Assembly: GCA_964588525.1 (NCBI GenBank)
Contig: CAZPQC010000035.1
Location: forward strand, 1-30,485
Reading direction: 5' to 3'
Source: JAFGQJ01 sp964588525
GTDB taxonomy: Bacteria > Spirochaetota > Spirochaetia > SZUA-6 > DRHE01
Length of the DNA stretch: 30,485 nt
Position numbers and translations under genes: made by a program. The notes under the pieces were generated by a model. That model made no database searches, was not told where the DNA came from, and saw nothing but the letters and a program-made list of their open reading frames with translations. Positions 7,393 through 15,726 of this stretch are shown in pieces (positions within the stretch are counted from its first letter, which is position 1; each line of letters starts with the position of its first letter).

Positions 7393-8920
7393 TGACGGCC
7401 TCCTCTCTCTGAACCCCCAGCATGTAGGGACCCAAATCCTCGGCCGCGACTTTGGACATATCCTGAAAGTGGGCGACGACTTCTCCGTTGTACATTACAA
7501 TGACCCGCGTGGAAAGTTTCAGGATCTCATCAAGATCGGCGGAAGCCAGAAACACGGCCTTGCCCCGGTCCCGAGCTTCCCGCAGAAGGCGATGCACCAT
7601 CTCCTCAGAACCGACGTCGATCCCCCTTGTCGGGTGAGCGGCGATGATCAGCTCCGGATCCGAGGAAAGTTCTCGGGCCACCACCACTTTTTGGATATTC
7701 CCTCCGGAGAGGGAGGAAACCGGCGTCTTGGTTGACTGGGCCAGGATGTTGAACTTCTCGATCAACTCCCGGCTGTGTTTGGAGATCTCCTTCCACTGCA
7801 ACCGTATTCCTTTGGAGAAACCTCGCTTGAAGTAGCGGTCGAGGATGAAATTCTCCTCCAGGGTAGCCTCCTCCGCTACCCCGTCCTCCATACGGTCTTC
7901 GGGGATGTGGCATAACCCCAGCTCCCGTATCTTTCTGGGGGACAGACCGACCAGGCGTTCCCCGTTTAGGGAAATCTCCCCCTCCGACGGATCCAGAAGG
8001 CCAGCCAGGATGCGGATCAACTCGGTCTGTCCGTTGCCCACGACGCCGGCCAATCCCAGAATCTCACCGGAGCGAACGTCGAAGGAAATCTTGTTCAGCA
8101 CCAAAATCCCCTCATCGTTCACATAGGAAAGATCGCGAACGAGCAGTACCGGCTCCCCGAGCTGTATCGGTTGAGGAAGGCGCTCAAAGCTGATATCCCT
8201 GCCAACCATCAGGTGGGCGATGTCATGCTCGGTGAGCTCGCTGGCCTCCCTGGTGTCGATGACCCGGGCATCCCGCATGATGGTCACTCGATCGGCGATC
8301 TGTTTGACTTCTTTGAGCTTATGGGAGATGAAGATGATCGTCTTGCCCTGCTCCTTGAGATTCTTGAGGGTTTTGAAGAGGATTTCGGTTTCCTGAGGCG
8401 TCAGTACCGACGTTGGCTCGTCCAGGATGAGCAGCTCGGCGTTGCGGAACAGGGCTTTGAGGATCTCTACACGCTGGCGCACCCCGATGGGCAGATCTTT
8501 GATCTTCTTGTCCGGGGGAACCGGCAAACCGTACTCTTCGGACACCCGACGGGTGATCTCTACTGCCTTGTCCGTATCCAGGAAGAATCTGACCCGCCTC
8601 GGTTCGTTGCCCAAAACCATGTTCTCCGCGACGGACAGGTCGGGAGCCAGCATCAGGTGCTGGTGAACCATACCAATTCCCATCTGAATGGCATCGTGAG
8701 GGCTGCGTACATTTACCTTCTCACCTCTGAAGAAGATCTCTCCTCCCTGAGCATGTTCGATGCCAAAGATGATTTTCATCAGGGTGGTTTTACCGGCACC
8801 GTTCTCACCCACGATAGCGTGAATTGTGTTTTTTTCCACGCCGACGCTTACACCGCGGTTGGCGATCACCCCGTTTCCATAGACTTTCAGGATATTCTTT
8901 GCTTCCAGGATCGTTTCCAT
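7373..8920 (-). CDS. Nucleoside ABC transporter ATP-binding protein with two nucleotide-binding domains (PnrC/NupO-like)
   Basis: A 515-residue double ABC ATPase. Domain 1 has Walker A GENGAGKTTLMKI, Q-loop MVHQHLMLAPDLSVAENMVLG, signature LPIGVRQRVEILKAL and Walker B LLILDEPTSVL. Domain 2 has the degenerate Walker A GVVGNGQTEL, signature SLSGGNIQKVVVAREL and Walker B region LIIAAHPTRGIDVG. This asymmetry is normal for the sugar/nucleoside (RbsA/NupO) class, where one site hydrolyses ATP poorly. I chose ATG 8920 (METILEAKNI) because GAAGGGA lies upstream; an in-frame ATG at 8947 has no such site. It is separated from the BMP gene by 102 bases that hold a terminator-like hairpin. Confidence 0.9.
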   Translation of the reverse strand: METILEAKNILKVYGNGVIANRGVSVGVEKNTIHAIVGENGAGKTTLMKIIFGIEHAQGGEIFFRGEKVNVRSPHDAIQMGIGMVHQHLMLAPDLSVAENMVLGNEPRRVRFFLDTDKAVEITRRVSEEYGLPVPPDKKIKDLPIGVRQRVEILKALFRNAELLILDEPTSVLTPQETEILFKTLKNLKEQGKTIIFISHKLKEVKQIADRVTIMRDARVIDTREASELTEHDIAHLMVGRDISFERLPQPIQLGEPVLLVRDLSYVNDEGILVLNKISFDVRSGEILGLAGVVGNGQTELIRILAGLLDPSEGEISLNGERLVGLSPRKIRELGLCHIPEDRMEDGVAEEATLEENFILDRYFKRGFSKGIRLQWKEISKHSRELIEKFNILAQSTKTPVSSLSGGNIQKVVVARELSSDPELIIAAHPTRGIDVGSEEMVHRLLREARDRGKAVFLASADLDEILKLSTRVIVMYNGEVVAHFQDMSKVAAEDLGPYMLGVQREEAVSGKVSA

Positions 8921-8983
8921 GATCGAAATCCCTTCATCCTGCCGCACGCAGGTATTGACCGGAGGCAGTGAGAAATAAAAAAA

Positions 8984-9008
8984 GTGGGGACCCGTCGGTG
9001 ATCCCCAC
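8984..9008 (-). terminator. Intrinsic terminator or attenuator between BMP gene and ATPase gene
   Basis: GTGGGGA (8984-8990) pairs perfectly with TCCCCAC (9002-9008) around an 11-base loop. On the minus strand it is followed at once by a run of seven U. It lies 14 bases after the BMP stop and before the rest of the operon, so it probably gives partial termination and more binding protein than transporter. Confidence 0.75.
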
Positions 9009-9022
9009 TGCTTGCTCTATCG

Positions 9023-10087
9023 TTAAAAAACCGTGTCGACGGCAATCTCCCCGCTAATGATTTTCTCTTCCAATTCCTTGACCTTGGCACGGAACTCTTC
9101 GGGAACGAGCTTCCGGTAGTTTTCGTTGTCGGCCACGCCGATGCCACCTTCGGCGATTCCCAGGGTTTCTGCCTGCCCGACCGGCAGGTTGCCTTCAACA
9201 TACATCTTCAGAGCCCGATAAAGGGACTCATCAACGTTTTTCATCATAGAGGTGACGATGTTGGCGGATTTGCCCGGATCGGTGTCTTTGTACAGGAAGT
9301 ACTGGTCCGAATCCACCCCGATGGCGTAGCGATCCTTGTCCTTGGCCGCATCGAGCAGTCCTATTCCGGTCTCTCCGGCCACGTTAAAGGCGATGTCCGC
9401 TCCCTGCTCGTACTGGGCCAGGACCAAATCTTTTCCCTTGCCCGGATCATTGAACAGTCCCGCGTAGGAGACGAGCACCTCCACATCCGGATCTATATAC
9501 TTGGCCCCTTGGATATAGCCGACCTTGAAGTCATTGATAACCGGGATATCCATACCGCCGAGAAAGCCGATGACCTTCTGCGGATTCGCCTTGGGCATAT
9601 CGGAGGAGGTCACCAGGGCCCCCAGCGCGCCGACGAGGAACGATCCCTCGTTCTGGGCGTAGAGAATCGAGTAGACGTTATCCATTCCTTCCTTCGAATA
9701 ATCCACCGAGGTGTCGTAGGTGATGAAGACCTTTTCCGGATGCTTCGGGGCAATCTCATGCAGATAGTCCACCAGCTGCCAGGTCCCGGCGATGACGATG
9801 TCCCACTCACCTTCGGCCAGCTGGGTGATATCCGGTTCCCAGTTCGCCTGCTCGTAGGTCCCTTCGATGGTCTTGGTTGTGAAACCGAACTCTTCTGCCG
9901 CCTTGGTCACTCCCCGGTGAGCGGAGTCGAAGAAGGACTTGTCGCCCAGTGTCCCGTTCACGTATAGGACGACCCGGACCTTCTCCTCGCCCTTTGCAGC
10001 CGGCTCCTCTTTCTTCTTGCAGGCCGCCAGCCCGAGCAGACCAAAGGCCAGTAGCACAACGAGTAGCACGTACAATACTTTTTTCAT
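9023..10087 (-). CDS. BMP family nucleoside-binding lipoprotein (PnrA/BmpD-like)
   Basis: A 354-residue substrate-binding lipoprotein of the basic membrane protein family, which in spirochaetes includes the purine nucleoside receptor PnrA (Treponema) and BmpA-D (Borrelia). The N-terminus MKKVLYVLLVVLLAFGLLGLAAC is a lipoprotein signal with lipobox LAAC, so the mature protein starts at Cys and is lipid-anchored. Family motifs include GDKSFFDSAHRGVTKAAEEF near the N-terminus and GADIAFNVAGETGIGLLDAA. I chose ATG 10087 because a strong AGGAGGG lies upstream. It sits between two nucleoside hydrolase genes in one operon, which supports nucleosides as ligand. Confidence 0.92.
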   Translation of the reverse strand: MKKVLYVLLVVLLAFGLLGLAACKKKEEPAAKGEEKVRVVLYVNGTLGDKSFFDSAHRGVTKAAEEFGFTTKTIEGTYEQANWEPDITQLAEGEWDIVIAGTWQLVDYLHEIAPKHPEKVFITYDTSVDYSKEGMDNVYSILYAQNEGSFLVGALGALVTSSDMPKANPQKVIGFLGGMDIPVINDFKVGYIQGAKYIDPDVEVLVSYAGLFNDPGKGKDLVLAQYEQGADIAFNVAGETGIGLLDAAKDKDRYAIGVDSDQYFLYKDTDPGKSANIVTSMMKNVDESLYRALKMYVEGNLPVGQAETLGIAEGGIGVADNENYRKLVPEEFRAKVKELEEKIISGEIAVDTVF

Positions 10088-10122
10088 TTTCCCTCCTTGC
10101 GGAAATAATTGGTGCATCTTTA

Positions 10123-11031
10123 TTACGCCAGATTGCATATCTCCATCAGTATACTTTGGAATCCGGCCTTGTCAATTTCCATGATCAACTTGAGCCGATT
10201 CCCCTGCTGCCGAACGCTGGCTCCCCGCCGGGGTGAGCCGGTCGGCTCCATCTTCAGATTGCAGTTAGTTTCCTTCCGGGCGATGGCCGGCTTTACAACA
10301 TAGGCCATGGCGATGGGATCGGGGAACATCGCCGCCCTGGCTCCGTACACCTTGTCGATGTAAGCGAACAGGGGCTGGTGCATGTCGAGGAGCAGCTTTC
10401 CTGCCTTGCTGTCCCCCAGGCCGAGGGCACGGATCTCCTCTTCGGTGTGCGCTATTTTGACCGCCGCGTCCCAGGGAACAACGGTCAGAGGTACCCTGCT
10501 GTCCAGAACAACCTGGACCGACTCCGGGTCGGCGTAGTAGTTGAACTCGGCGTAGGTGGTGACGTTGCCCCGCTCCAGAGCGCCTCCCATCGACACGATT
10601 TCACCAAGCAGCTCTTCCAGCTCCGGATAGAGGTTCAGGGCGATGGCCACGTTCGTTAGCGGCCCCAGGGCGACCAGGGTCAAGCCCGGGTTTTCCCGAG
10701 CCAGACGAAGGAGGCCGTCGGGAACGCCTGCGCTCTCGATTCTCTTTCCCGCATCGGGAAGCTCCACATCTCCCAATCCATTGCTTCCGTGAACCCCCGC
10801 GGCGTGATGCGGCTGAGCGATCAGGGGCCGGGATGCACCGCGGTACACGGGGATATCCTCCCGTCCCAGAACGGGAAGCAGGCGGAGCACGTTTTCGCTC
10901 ACCTGGTTCACGCCCACGTTGCCGCTCACCGTGGTCAGACCCAATACCCCTATCTCCGAATGGGCCAGAGCGATCATGATGGCCACCGCATCATCGACGC
11001 CGCAATCGGTATCGATGAGGATCTTCTTCAT
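10123..11031 (-). CDS. Second nucleoside hydrolase-family enzyme, lacking the usual His of the HD motif
   Basis: A 302-residue member of the same family as the gene at 4410-5345, but clearly diverged. The N-terminal calcium motif DTDCGVDDAVAIMIAL is intact, and TTVSGNVGVNQVSENVLRLL and VALGPLTNVAIALN are present. Where the other paralogue has LHDALAVAH, this one reads FPDPIAMAYVVKPAI: the Asp is kept, but the His that serves as proton donor in inosine-uridine hydrolases is replaced by Pro. Substrate range or mechanism may differ. There is no signal peptide. The start overlaps the kinase stop by four bases; the BMP gene follows 35 bases downstream. Confidence 0.87.
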   Translation of the reverse strand: MKKILIDTDCGVDDAVAIMIALAHSEIGVLGLTTVSGNVGVNQVSENVLRLLPVLGREDIPVYRGASRPLIAQPHHAAGVHGSNGLGDVELPDAGKRIESAGVPDGLLRLARENPGLTLVALGPLTNVAIALNLYPELEELLGEIVSMGGALERGNVTTYAEFNYYADPESVQVVLDSRVPLTVVPWDAAVKIAHTEEEIRALGLGDSKAGKLLLDMHQPLFAYIDKVYGARAAMFPDPIAMAYVVKPAIARKETNCNLKMEPTGSPRRGASVRQQGNRLKLIMEIDKAGFQSILMEICNLA

Positions 11032-13727
11032 CGTTCCAGCTCCCGCTGCACCGCCTCCAGCAGATCCCGGATTTCGAAGGGCTTTCCCAGGTATGCTATG
11101 CGGTTCGCCTCGATGAAACCGACGGTCTCGACGCTGACAGTATCACCGGTGATGAACAGGAACCGGCTAGGGGCTTCCGACCTTTCCGAGGTCAAGCGCT
11201 GGTACAAATCGATACCGCTCAACCGGGGCATGCGCACGTCGCAGATGATCAGATCGTAGTCCTTCGCTCCGATCTTCTTCAGTGCGCTCAACCCGTCCAT
11301 ACTGGTTTCCACCTGGTAGCCGGCCTGTTCCAGCACACGGACCACCATCGCCCGTACCACCTCGTCATCCTCCACAACGAGCAGACACCCGGTTCCGTTT
11401 TTATCAGCCGCCGGCTGCTGACTATCGGCATCCTCCTTGTCGGGGGAGTTCCCCACCAAGACCACCGGGATCTGCACGTAGAAGCGGCTGCCTTCCCCGG
11501 GTATACTCTCCACCCAGATCTGCCCGTCGTGCTCGCTGATGATTCCATGGCAGACCGAGAGGCCTAGACCGGTCCCCTTGCCGGGCGACTTGGTGGTGAA
11601 AAACGGGTCGAAAATACGAGACTGGACCTCTTCCGATATCCCGGGTCCATTGTCCCCGATACAAATGCGTATGGAGCGTCCGGGGGTGCGGCCAACCGCT
11701 GGCCGTTCCCCCGGTATCCCGGCTTGGGTCGGTTGCTCGATCTCTATCAAATCCGAGGATACGGTAAGCACTCCACCACCGCCCGCTTCGAACATCGCCT
11801 CATAGGCGTTGTTGATCAGATTGACGAACACCTGTTGAAGCTGATCTGCATCGGCCATGGTCGCGGGAAGATTCCCGGCAAGACGGGTGTGGCATTCGAT
11901 GTTTCGTGATCGAAGCTCGTAAGCCAGAATCGTCAGAGTACTGGTCAGGACATCATCAACAAGCACGGGGCGTCGCTCCGGGCGCTGCTGCCTGGAGAAA
12001 TCCAGCAGGCTGCGCACGATCTTCCCCGCCCGGTGTGCCTCCGAAACCAGTTTCTCGAGATCCTGTTTGACGCCGCCGTCGAGCTCTCCCGACTGCAGCA
12101 GCTGGGCGATCCCGATGATCGCAGTCAGGGGATTGTTCAATTCGTGGGCTACACCTGCGATGAGTTTCCCGATCGCCGCCAGCTTTTCACTTTGAACGAG
12201 CTTGTCCTGGGAGGCTTGCAACGCCTCCAGCTGATCTTTGACGTTTTGATGAAGCTGGGCGTTTTCCACGGCGACAGCCGCCTGATGGGCGAAGCTCATG
12301 GCCAGATCCGCCTCTTCGTCGGAGTAGGCTCCCAGCTTACGGCTGTCGATGGTCAGGCAGCCGATCATTCCCGCCCTGCCGAGCAGAGGTACGCTCATCC
12401 AACCCTTGATATACTTGGTGTTCCCCCAGCCGTGAAAACGATCGTCCGCCGAAGCGTCCACCAGAATGAAAGGGCGCCCGGTTTGCTCGATCTCCCGCTC
12501 GATCTCCGTGACCGGATAGGTATTGCCGATGGCCGAATCACCTGGCAGGTCCCGTCCAGTCACCACGCGCAGGCAGCTGCCCTCCACGAGCATCACCGAA
12601 GCGCTGTCGTATGGAATGACCTTGCGCAGCTCCGTGAGGAGTCGGTCCAGAACTTCATGCAGGTCAAGACTTTGGCTCAGGGAAGCAAGGGCGGACTGCA
12701 TGGCCTCGATCTGCCGGCGCTGGGTTCGTTCGGCTTCGTACAGGCGGGCGTTCTCCACTGCAATCGCCGCCTGATCGGCCAGCATCTCCAGGATGCGCAG
12801 CTCCTCGTCGTTGAACGGCTGGGTTTCGAATCTGGAGATGTTCATCACCCCGACGACCCGCTGCTTGACCTCCAACGGCAGACCCACGATGCTTCCCCGC
12901 CACTTTTTGGGAGAGTCCTTGTAGAGGGGGTGGGTATGGATGTCCTCGATCACAATAGGGCGGCCTGTCTCGGCCACTTTGTAGGTCAGTCCGTTATACC
13001 TAGGCTCTGCAAAGGGTTCGTCCCAACGTCCATTCTGACCGGAAGCCGCACCGAAGGACAGGGTTTTGCCGTCATAGAGAAAGATGTGAGCCAGGTCCGC
13101 CGGAACGAGCTCATGAGCGCTGGCCAGGATCGAATCCAAAACAGTCGGCAGCTCCAGAGATGCGGTCAGGGTCGAACTGGTTCGCTGAACCGCCTCCACC
13201 TCATCTCGGACGTCTCGGTCCAACCGCCTGAGTCGCAGGTTCTCCATCCTTGCGGAGATTGCCATGGATAGGAGCTGGGCGAATTGGGCGTCTCGTTTGC
13301 TGAAAGGCCGGTCTTCGGAAATCCTGAGAAGCAAGAGCAGACCTGCCGATTCGCCGGAAACGACCAGAGGCGAAGCCAATACAGCCGTCACCCCCAGTTC
13401 AACCAAAGCGGTATGGGCAAACACGTAGCGGTTGTACTCGCCGATGTTGACGGGATTCTCCTCCTGCAGCCCCAGGCTGACCAGGAGCTCTGTAGCCAAA
13501 CCCCTGTTCTGGAAGGCATCTTTTGGCAGCCCGCAGGCAATGACATTGCCTACCCCGTTGACGGCCCGTCCACGGCCGTTCCCGGAGCCGAGGATAAGCG
13601 CTGCACCCTGAGCGCTCAAGGCCTCTGCAGCCGCGGAAATTACCGCGGGCAGAACCTCGGCCAGGTTCTGTGCACGAAAGAGGTTGCGCAATAGTTCGTA
13701 CAGGATCTTCGATTGGTTTCGAGCCAA
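11028..13727 (-). CDS. Hybrid sensor histidine kinase: three GAF domains, HisKA, HATPase and a C-terminal receiver
   Basis: An 899-residue, apparently soluble kinase. GAF-like domains lie at about 20-165, 195-335 and 360-500. The HisKA H-box GVAHELNNPLTAIIGIAQLL (His near 527) follows, then the ATPase domain with N-box QQVFVNLINNAYEAM, G1 GDNGPGISEEV, F-box FDPFFTTK and G2 GTGLGLSV. A receiver domain (about 785-897) begins LLVVEDDEVVRAMVV and has the phospho-acceptor in IICDVRMPRLSG. No DNA-binding domain or transmembrane segment is visible, so the output partner is elsewhere. The start is TTG 13727 with GGAAGG five bases upstream. It heads the nucleoside operon and overlaps the first hydrolase gene as ATGA, implying an intracellular cue linked to nucleosides or nucleotides. 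Confidence 0.9.
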   Translation of the reverse strand: MARNQSKILYELLRNLFRAQNLAEVLPAVISAAAEALSAQGAALILGSGNGRGRAVNGVGNVIACGLPKDAFQNRGLATELLVSLGLQEENPVNIGEYNRYVFAHTALVELGVTAVLASPLVVSGESAGLLLLLRISEDRPFSKRDAQFAQLLSMAISARMENLRLRRLDRDVRDEVEAVQRTSSTLTASLELPTVLDSILASAHELVPADLAHIFLYDGKTLSFGAASGQNGRWDEPFAEPRYNGLTYKVAETGRPIVIEDIHTHPLYKDSPKKWRGSIVGLPLEVKQRVVGVMNISRFETQPFNDEELRILEMLADQAAIAVENARLYEAERTQRRQIEAMQSALASLSQSLDLHEVLDRLLTELRKVIPYDSASVMLVEGSCLRVVTGRDLPGDSAIGNTYPVTEIEREIEQTGRPFILVDASADDRFHGWGNTKYIKGWMSVPLLGRAGMIGCLTIDSRKLGAYSDEEADLAMSFAHQAAVAVENAQLHQNVKDQLEALQASQDKLVQSEKLAAIGKLIAGVAHELNNPLTAIIGIAQLLQSGELDGGVKQDLEKLVSEAHRAGKIVRSLLDFSRQQRPERRPVLVDDVLTSTLTILAYELRSRNIECHTRLAGNLPATMADADQLQQVFVNLINNAYEAMFEAGGGGVLTVSSDLIEIEQPTQAGIPGERPAVGRTPGRSIRICIGDNGPGISEEVQSRIFDPFFTTKSPGKGTGLGLSVCHGIISEHDGQIWVESIPGEGSRFYVQIPVVLVGNSPDKEDADSQQPAADKNGTGCLLVVEDDEVVRAMVVRVLEQAGYQVETSMDGLSALKKIGAKDYDLIICDVRMPRLSGIDLYQRLTSERSEAPSRFLFITGDTVSVETVGFIEANRIAYLGKPFEIRDLLEAVQRELER

Positions 13728-13790
13728 AATACCTTCCCGCCGTATGTACTGCGTCCCAACGTGGAGTTAGAGACAACAAGATATCTCTTA

Positions 13791-13820
13791 TTTATACCCT
13801 TCAGATCAACTGTATGTCGA
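13791..13820 (-). promoter_or_regulatory. Sigma-70 type promoter of the kinase/nucleoside operon
   Basis: On the minus strand TCGACA (13820-13815), an 18-base spacer and TATAAA (13796-13791) each match the consensus at five of six positions. The predicted start is near 13784, about 57 bases before the TTG at 13727. The palindromic AGATATCT at 13779-13786 overlaps the predicted start and could be an operator. Confidence 0.5.
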
Positions 13821-13897
13821 GGTCCTACGATTGAGCAGCAGGTTGCAGTCGGAGGAGGAATTCCCTGCCGTTACCTGGATCGTGTAATCGAGCTTCC

Positions 13898-14908
13898 CTA
13901 CTCCGCTTTCGATTCGTATAAAACTTGGATCAGGCTGTCCGGTGTATCGGTAATGATGCCGTCCACTCCCCAATCGATCAACTTTTTCATGATTCGTCGA
14001 TCATTTACCGTCCAGGGGATAACCTTCAAACCTAACCGGTGCGCTTCCTCTACGTCCTGCTGGTCGATCTCCCGGTAGTAGGGGCTGAGGATATCCGCTG
14101 CGAATGCATGTACCAGAGCAGGAATGCTTCCATAGTCGTCAAAATCAAGACCGGCCAGCCAAGGTGAAGGTCCCTCCCCTCCAGGCTGGAGGTTGTACCA
14201 GGCGCCGTCAATTGAGAAATTCATGACCGCCAGGCAGGCCACGGGAATATCGGGAGCCAGTTCTTTTACTGCCTCGAGGGTTCGCCAGTCGAAGGACTGG
14301 ATCGTGACCCGCGCCTCGAGTCCATGTTTGCGGATTGAGGCCAGAACCAGCTCTACGAATTCGTTGTAACCAATCGTATATTCGGGAAACGGAGGGTAGG
14401 TCTTGATCTCCAGATTGAAATGCAGGCTATCCGCACCCATGGAATCGGCCAGCTCGAAAACCTGAGACAGGGAGGGAATCTTCTCCCCGGTGACCGGGAC
14501 CTGCTCCCGAAAACTGTACCAGTAGTCGCTGCCCCGCCTGATCTCCCCCACGGTGTAGCGTTGGAGCTGCTGGAAATCGAGGTCTCTGATCAGGATCCTT
14601 GCATTCTCCTCGAGGAACTCCCCATCCGGTCCGCGGGTAATCGTCGGATTGAGCCTGTAGTCGTGGCTGACCACCAACGCCCCGTCTCTGGTTACGGCCA
14701 GGTCCATCTCCAGCGTGTCTGCGCCGAGGTCGATGGCATGGGCGAAGGCGGCCAGGGTGTTTTCCGGGCGGAGAGCCCTGCCGCCCCGGTGGGCCTGAAC
14801 CTCGAAATCCGGATTGGAGTCAGCCCAAAGGACTCCCGGGATCAGGAGCATCGACAAGATTAGAACGAGGCAAAGCCGGCAAAGCGGCAGATCACTTCTC
14901 CGAACCAA
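13898..14908 (-). CDS. glpQ: Periplasmic glycerophosphodiester phosphodiesterase
   Basis: A 336-residue secreted GDPD-family enzyme that hydrolyses glycerophosphodiesters such as glycerophosphocholine to glycerol-3-phosphate and an alcohol. The signal peptide LCLVLILSMLLIPGVLWADS is followed by the catalytic core: QAHRGGRALRPENTLAAF (general-acid His, Arg and the PENT Glu), LEMDLAVTRDGALVVSHD (metal-binding Glu/Asp and the second His), LNLEIKTYP, and the C-terminal VIPWTVNDRRIMKKLIDWGV. The start appears to be TTG 14908 with AAGGGG upstream, inside the end of the preceding permease gene (17-base overlap). It is the last gene of the Ugp-like operon, which makes functional sense because UgpB-type proteins bind glycerol-3-phosphate and its diesters. 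Confidence 0.9.
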   Translation of the reverse strand: MVRRSDLPLCRLCLVLILSMLLIPGVLWADSNPDFEVQAHRGGRALRPENTLAAFAHAIDLGADTLEMDLAVTRDGALVVSHDYRLNPTITRGPDGEFLEENARILIRDLDFQQLQRYTVGEIRRGSDYWYSFREQVPVTGEKIPSLSQVFELADSMGADSLHFNLEIKTYPPFPEYTIGYNEFVELVLASIRKHGLEARVTIQSFDWRTLEAVKELAPDIPVACLAVMNFSIDGAWYNLQPGGEGPSPWLAGLDFDDYGSIPALVHAFAADILSPYYREIDQQDVEEAHRLGLKVIPWTVNDRRIMKKLIDWGVDGIITDTPDSLIQVLYESKAE

Positions 14909-15713
14909 GGGCGAACCCCTTCATGAAGCTCTCCTGCATGAAGAAGAACACGAGCAGCGGCGGGATCATGGTCATGACCACCCCGGCCATGATCACCCCC
15001 CAGTTGTTCATGGTCTCTGAGGTGACCAGCATCTTTACCCCGATCTGGACCACCCGCATCTGTTTCGAGTTTGTGGCCATCAGGGGCCAGAGGTACTGGT
15101 TCCAGATGTAGATGAACTCGATCACGGTGAGCGCTCCAATGGTGCTGGCTGACAGGGGGATGAGGATCTGGAATAGGTAGCGCAGGGGCCCGCAGCCGTC
15201 CATCTTGGCCGCGTCGAGCAGCTCCACCGGCACCTGGCGGAAGCGCTGGACGAACAGGAAGGTCCCGGTGGCGCTGGCCAGGAAGGGAACGATCAGGGCC
15301 CAGTAGGTGTCGATCCACTTGAGCTTGCTCATGATGTCGAACAGGGCCACGATGCGCACCGGGATGGGCAGCAGCAGGGTCACCAGGACCACGAAGAACA
15401 GGACATTCTTCCCCTTGAAGTTGAAATGGGTGAAGGCGAAGGCGGCCAGCAGGCTGAGGAGGATCTTGCCCAGAGACACCATGATGGCGATGAAAAAGGA
15501 GTTGAACATCATCCGGCCCAGGTTGACGCTCTTCCAGGCCGCGACATAGTTGCTGAAGTTCCGGGAGGGGAGAAACCTGGGCGGGTAGGAATACACCTGG
15601 AAAGGAGTCTGGGTGCTGATGATGATGGAAAGGATTACCGGGGCTCCGACGACCAGGATCGAGAGGATAATCAGAAGGTGCAGGATCGACTTTTGATACA
15701 GTTTCGTTCTCAT
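14892..15713 (-). CDS. ugpE: Glycerol-3-phosphate-type ABC permease (UgpE-like)
   Basis: A 273-residue inner-membrane permease of the MalG/UgpE class with six predicted membrane segments, starting with LHLLIILSILVVGAPVILSI. The EAA loop that docks on the ATPase reads VELLDAAKMDGCGPLRYLF. The segment EFIYIWNQYLWPLMATNS is typical of UgpE-like proteins. It lies 13 bases after the UgpA-like gene and overlaps glpQ. Specificity is inferred from glpQ next door and from the UgpB-like binding protein, not from the permease sequence alone. Confidence 0.82.
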   Translation of the reverse strand: MRTKLYQKSILHLLIILSILVVGAPVILSIIISTQTPFQVYSYPPRFLPSRNFSNYVAAWKSVNLGRMMFNSFFIAIMVSLGKILLSLLAAFAFTHFNFKGKNVLFFVVLVTLLLPIPVRIVALFDIMSKLKWIDTYWALIVPFLASATGTFLFVQRFRQVPVELLDAAKMDGCGPLRYLFQILIPLSASTIGALTVIEFIYIWNQYLWPLMATNSKQMRVVQIGVKMLVTSETMNNWGVIMAGVVMTMIPPLLVFFFMQESFMKGFALGSEK

Positions 15714-15726
15714 GGATCAGCCCTCC

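Noticed and set aside
12033..13271. 412-codon plus-strand open frame opposite the hybrid kinase
   Set aside because: The minus strand has a continuous series of GAF, HisKA, HATPase and receiver motifs; the plus frame shows none.
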